Under the pieces are notes generated by a model. It worked only from the letters and a program-made list of their open reading frames with translations. It ran no database searches and had not been told where the DNA came from. Positions 59,491 through 64,000 of a stretch of DNA of 64,000 nucleotides are shown in pieces (within the stretch, counting starts at the first letter, position 1; every line of letters begins with the position of its first letter). This DNA comes from Bombus terrestris (Eukaryota > Arthropoda > Insecta > Hymenoptera > Apidae), in the NCBI RefSeq assembly GCF_910591885.1, contig NC_063277.1, forward strand, positions 18,805,664 to 18,869,663, written 5' to 3'. The position numbers were made by a program, and so were the translations under genes.

Positions 59491-60229
59491 AGGAGCAGTA
59501 GCAACAGCAGCAACGGTAGCGTTAGTAGTTATTCCGCTTCCTTTAACCGAACAGTATAAACATTTCGCATGGAACAAACTACGAATTTGCTTGGAGGAAC
59601 ACACTGATAAACGGTTCCTCTCCGACAGTCGCTCACTACGGGCCAGAGCGGATAGCTAACGCCTTGCAACCTGGAAGACACTTCCTGTCCGGGGAAATCT
59701 TCGATCTCTCCGCTGACGAGGTTCCTTGAAATTTACGGCCACTGCTACACGGCTTGCTGCACAGGCTAATTTTCCGTCTGTTGTGGTTAATTTCGCGGAT
59801 GCATCGAACGATGCGTCTTACGTTTTACGAGATGGATATCGATCGACATAGATCCTATAGAGACGGAGATTCGTGATCGGTTTCAGCTGTAACTCTATTC
59901 CTAGACCGGATATAGAAACGCGGACCGTAGGATAGAGGCAGCAAGAAGACGAGAAAGCAAAGAAGCGGTTTTTCCAGGAAGCAAAGGGGTTGGTGCATCC
60001 TGTGGAGTACAAGGTCGCGGGACAAAGGAGGCCGATCGATAAAAGCAGCGAGCGAAGAATCGTTGCGGGGGTCGTTGCTCGCCCTCTCTCTCTCTCCTCT
60101 CTCTCCCTCTGCCCCGTCCTCGCTCCCTCTCTCTCCCTTCCTCCGCCTGTGGAGCGTAGAGTCACGGCGCATCGGTGCCGAATACGAAAGGGATTCGTAC
60201 TCGTAGTGACGGGGTCGAGTCTCGTTTAA

Positions 60230-60720
60230 ATAAGTTAGCAGCGCGGTTCGGCGCGGCGCCGCGGCACGGCACGACGGTGTGACGGCGTGGCGACGACGAG
60301 AGGCGGCGGAGGCGGCGGAAGACAAGAGGGAGGCAGGGAAGAGATAGAGGAGGAATGAGAAATGAACGGGGAAAGAGAGACGCCGAGGGAAATTGCACGT
60401 GGCGGGCCGCGATTGGCTCGCACCTGTCTCCTCGGACCGCCCTCCTTTACCCGGGATCGCATGCCTGCGTACCTAATACGCTTTCTTACTCGTTGCATAC
60501 GCGGCTGCTTGCACCGCGTGCATGTGAATACACACTTTCTCACCGGGGCCAAGGTATTCGTGCCGTGTAATGAACCACCACCGCCCGGTTTGCCTCCTCC
60601 GCCTCCCACTCCGCCACTCCGCCACTCTGCCACTCTGCCACTCCGCCGCGCCGAGCCGAGCCGAGCCGATCCGTCGCAGTCGCAATCGCCGTCCCCGGGA
60701 GTGGGGTACCGGAACAAGGT
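60230..60720. promoter_or_regulatory. CpG-island-like segment
   Basis: Two GC-rich cores (60240-60330 and 60580-60680), one with tandem CCGAG and 9-bp CCACTCTG-type repeats. It may be an alternative or distal promoter. Open frames here run on both strands and reflect GC content. Confidence 0.25.
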
Positions 60721-61103
60721 GGAGGGGTATGGGAAGGTTTTCCTCGGCTAGCAAAGGACAGACGATAGTACATATTATACTTTTGTGCGGGCCGCGCCGG
60801 GGACGGTGGGGGCGGCAGCCAGGCATAGCCGCGGTTGCACACGGTTAATCTATCTCCGGGTAGACACTAAAGCGCAAGATGGAAGTCTCCTTCCATTACG
60901 ATTGCCATATTTGCAACTCCGAGCCCCCCGTCCAACACCCCGCTCGCGATCTTCGCGACCGGGTTCCCTTTGTTCGCGAGTGACTGCTGTCGGCTCGATG
61001 AGTTACGGCCGGATCGTTTTTCTTCTTCGCTGGGGGCTCGATCTTCGCAATGGGATACGTCGCCACAAGGCAGAAGGGGTATTTTACCGCGACCACCGAG
61101 TGC

Positions 61104-61150
61104 CGATTCCTTCGATTCCTTCGATTCCTTCGATTCCTTCGATTCCTTCC
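61104..61150. repeat. 9-bp tandem repeat (TTCGATTCC)
   Basis: Five near-perfect copies. Confidence 0.9.
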
Positions 61151-61239
61151 ACCGTTAAATGGCAATCGTTTGCTCGTGCAACGGTGGTAGCGCAACGATA
61201 TCGCTACGTGTTTTTCAAAGCACCCGGCGTATAGCCTAT

Positions 61240-61261
61240 ACTAACTACGTACGTAGTTAGT
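61240..61261. repeat. Perfect 22-bp palindrome
   Basis: Perfect self-complementary sequence centred on ACGTACGT with CTAA/TTAG outer arms. It could form a cruciform or bind a dimeric factor. Confidence 0.7.
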
Positions 61262-64000
61262 TCGTAAGGCCAAGTCCTATAACGTGACAAGAAAATCGGT
61301 ATATACTTTTTCAATAATGTATAACACGTATTTCGCTAGTAATATTTCATCTCTTGGTCGGCGAATTATGCTTTTTAAACTGGATCGGTAGTAGCTGAAA
61401 CTGTAGTAGCGAAGTAGCTTTGAAGTTTCACAAGGTAGTTGTTCGATGGGTTGCAGAGAATTTCGCACGGTCCATAAAGAAATCCGAAGAAATCTGCCGA
61501 CCGCTGGCCTCAAAAGACCAAGCCCATTCGCACAGCTCTTGAATTATCGTAAATCATGCGACACGTGGTTCCTAAGAACGGCATGGCAGAAAGCAACGTA
61601 GCCCAGGAGGAGTCCAACGTCTCCTAGCTGTTCTATAATATTTATCGTTTAAAAGAGATGGGATCGCTGACAAACGAGTTGCGAGTTGACTGTAAAATCG
61701 AGCGAACGATATTCTCGTAAGTTGAAAAACACAGCGCGGTGAACGCCTAAAAATATAATGCCTATATATGTATACGTAGTTACGTGTTCGACATTACGGA
61801 CGAAGGATAGGTTTATCCCCCCGTTTCTCAACGAACTTTTCGTTTCCCAACAAGCCGATCCACCACCGCCAGGACAAAGTTGCAACAAACTGTACACGCG
61901 TATCTTCTCGCGATACTTTCCGCAGGGTTACGCTCTCGTTCCTTCGGTTGCCTGCTCGTATGAAAAGCCCGATTGCCGGTTCTCTCGGTTAGACACGTTC
62001 TCGTCCCTCCTCGTCTCAAATCTCCGACGTTTTCATCGCGCGAGTCTGTAGCTGGAGTTATTGCGATCCGCGTGTTTGTTAGGCGATCAGTAACGCGTTA
62101 ACCGTGTCGAGGCTTTGTTATCTTCGAACGAAGGCAGCTCAGAAAGAAAAACACCGTCTGCCCGGCATGAAGTAATAAAGAACCTCGCGAGCCGGCGCAG
62201 CGCGACGACCTGGCGAAAGAGGCAGGGAGGGAGGTAAGGGGAGGTGGGGCAAGAAGGCGAAGGAGGTGGAGGTGGCCGCGAAAAAGGGGGGTCGAGAGGC
62301 AGAGCGAAGATCGTTCGGCGACCTGTTAAGTAACTAGCAGATTTACAGGACTCTATCTTATCGACCAGCCGCGTACACCGTGCCTCGGTCTGTACGCTTA
62401 TTTATTCGTTTGCAAATGAATAAAGAAGGCCGATCGATGCTCGCGGACCGGAGCTCAGAACGCTACAAGTCGCTGCTATGGATTCCAATCTAGAAGTAGA
62501 AGTTGGTCGGGTCTTCGAGCAGAGAGGGCGGGGGGGGGGGGGTCGCGAGTCCAGGTCCGGGCATGTCATACGCGAAACCCTTATCTCGTTCGGGCGAAAT
62601 CACGATCGTTCCTCGCGCCAACTTCCCCGTGGGACAGCCAGCTACACCAATTCACGGCCGCAACACCGAGTGTGAGAGGGTTTTAATGTTACCGCTGCTC
62701 GGACCGGGGAATTTATCGTTATTTGTAATCGCGGCCGGTCGAGTTTCTCGGCGGTTCGCCTTTCGGCGGCCCTCCGGGGCGTACACCCTTTGTGTTGCCC
62801 GAGCGATCGCAACTCTCTCCTTCCCTGTCGAACTGCGATCGCGCGGTCCGTGTGCACGCGGATCCGCGCGAACCCGTGAACCGCGTGAAAAATCCATCGA
62901 TATCGACGTACACACCGTACAGACTCGCGTTTAACGCGTTTATCTGCCCAGACGAGGAATCAATTTCGATCTAATCCCGACCAACGGTACTTTGCTCGTC
63001 GTGCACTTACACCGCCTCCAACAGACTGGCGTATACCCGTGTACCTCGAGAGCCAACCAAGACTCGTTTGCAATCGATGCTTTCCGTGTTTCTCTGATTT
63101 TCGGTACCCTCGGACGTGCTCCCCCAGACTCTACGCGATCATCAACTTCCGCATCTATTATCTACGTCTGGCAATGTTTATTCGACGATATTTTGATCCA
63201 TCCAGCTTGTTCGTTCGAAGCAACAAGACATCGGTATCTTCGTCCCCTTTCACTCCCACGGAACTCGTTCCTCCACTTTTCCCGTATACGCCACGACATC
63301 GACATGCTTTCATTTGAAATAGTATTTTCGCTACTTGCGCATCCATCGCTATATATTCCCTGCCTATCTTTAGAATTTTTCTACCAAAGCGTTATTTCCG
63401 CCAACCTGTTCCTCGCATGTTCCTCGGACAGAGTTACAAATCTTATTTCCTTCCAATGCTACTACGTTTATATCGAGCGACATCTACGTTTGCCAAAGTT
63501 ACGCGAACGTACCGATTGTTGAACGTGCTTTATACGCTGCACCGAAAATTTGTACGCATATTTAAGAAACTACGAGCCGGATACTTATTTCTGTGTTTAC
63601 ATTTTTGCACCTTGAAATTTTAACATAAACGCACGTATGTCCGCATTCCACCTATAAAGATCAAGCACAGAAGGAAATTTAAAACGATATCCGCCTGTTA
63701 ATCTGAAACTTTCGGGGGCAACGACATTTCTTACCGGCACCGGTCTAATAAAGTACCTCGCTGTCATCGTATTTGACTTGGAAGCCTTTGCCGACGGCAA
63801 CCGCAAACGAAGTCGTAATAATCGTAATAATCATCGTGGCAATAACGAGCGAAAGGCGTGGCACGCGAGGGAGCACAGAGAAAGGGGGCGTGCGTGTTAA
63901 ACTGGTGGCGTGCGTGTTCGTGTTAGGATCAAGACGGGACCCTTTTACCACGGATTATTATTTAAATGGTCTCAGGGGCTCGGTCAAATTGCAACAACAG

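Larger units (their letters stand above)
54736..64000. other. Upstream region of spalt, no confirmed exon
   Basis: GC-richer than the left part of the window, with many tandem repeats and overlapping GC-driven ORFs on both strands that show no family resemblance. It should contain the spalt promoter, and perhaps the missing first coding exon and enhancers. Individual repeats and candidates are listed separately. Confidence 0.5.

Noticed and set aside
60235..60842. Long overlapping ORFs on both strands in the GC-rich segment
   Set aside because: Stop codons are rare here because of GC content. No frame shows domain motifs, and the frames contradict one another.

Overview
The window is nuclear DNA of an insect. 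Genes are intron-rich with canonical GT/AG junctions, intergenic DNA is AT-rich, microsatellites are abundant, and CpG is frequent in promoter-like stretches. Together with the insect-type spalt zinc-finger gene this suggests Hymenoptera, most likely a bee; the species assignment is inference. I found no bacterial, plasmid or CRISPR features, and no tRNA or rRNA genes.

Layout, left to right. (1) 1-18246: the 5' end of slingshot (ssh, cofilin phosphatase) on the minus strand. It has two tiny coding exons (18246-18190 and 12100-12045), separated by a 6.1 kb intron and followed by at least 12 kb of apparent intron running off the left edge. A probable solo LTR lies in that left intron. (2) 19247-20177: SBDS (ribosome maturation), plus strand, two exons, divergent from ssh. 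(3) 22231-20894: a cobalamin adenosyltransferase-like gene (MMAB family), minus strand, three exons, lacking the family's N-terminal nucleotide-binding motif. (4) 30507-24362: alsin (ALS2), minus strand, 13 exons, 1533 aa. (5) 31341-32902: DNAJB11/ERdj3, plus strand, four exons, 358 aa, divergent from ALS2. (6) 38833-35055: a DUF229-family type II membrane protein, minus strand, four coding exons, 684 aa. (7) 46043-54735: spalt (salm), minus strand, with nine C2H2 fingers and an in-frame 276-nt candidate cassette exon that would interrupt finger 7. Its first coding exon is not resolved. (8) 54736-64000: a GC-richer, repeat-laden upstream region of spalt.

Exon models were assembled by hand from splice-site consensus, reading phase and known family sequences. 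For SBDS, MMAB, ALS2, DNAJB11 and DUF229 the summed coding lengths are exact multiples of three, and splicing restores family motifs across every junction. The genes are not an operon or a pathway. The apparent functional links are two divergent, probably shared promoter regions (ssh/SBDS and ALS2/DNAJB11) and tandem minus-strand neighbours.

The most notable observations are the zinc-finger-splitting spalt cassette exon, the adenosyltransferase paralogue without its nucleotide-binding motif, a perfect everted repeat of a nuclear-receptor-like half-site in a slingshot intron, a solo LTR candidate with an internal duplication, and an unidentified spliced coding fragment at 40949-41440.
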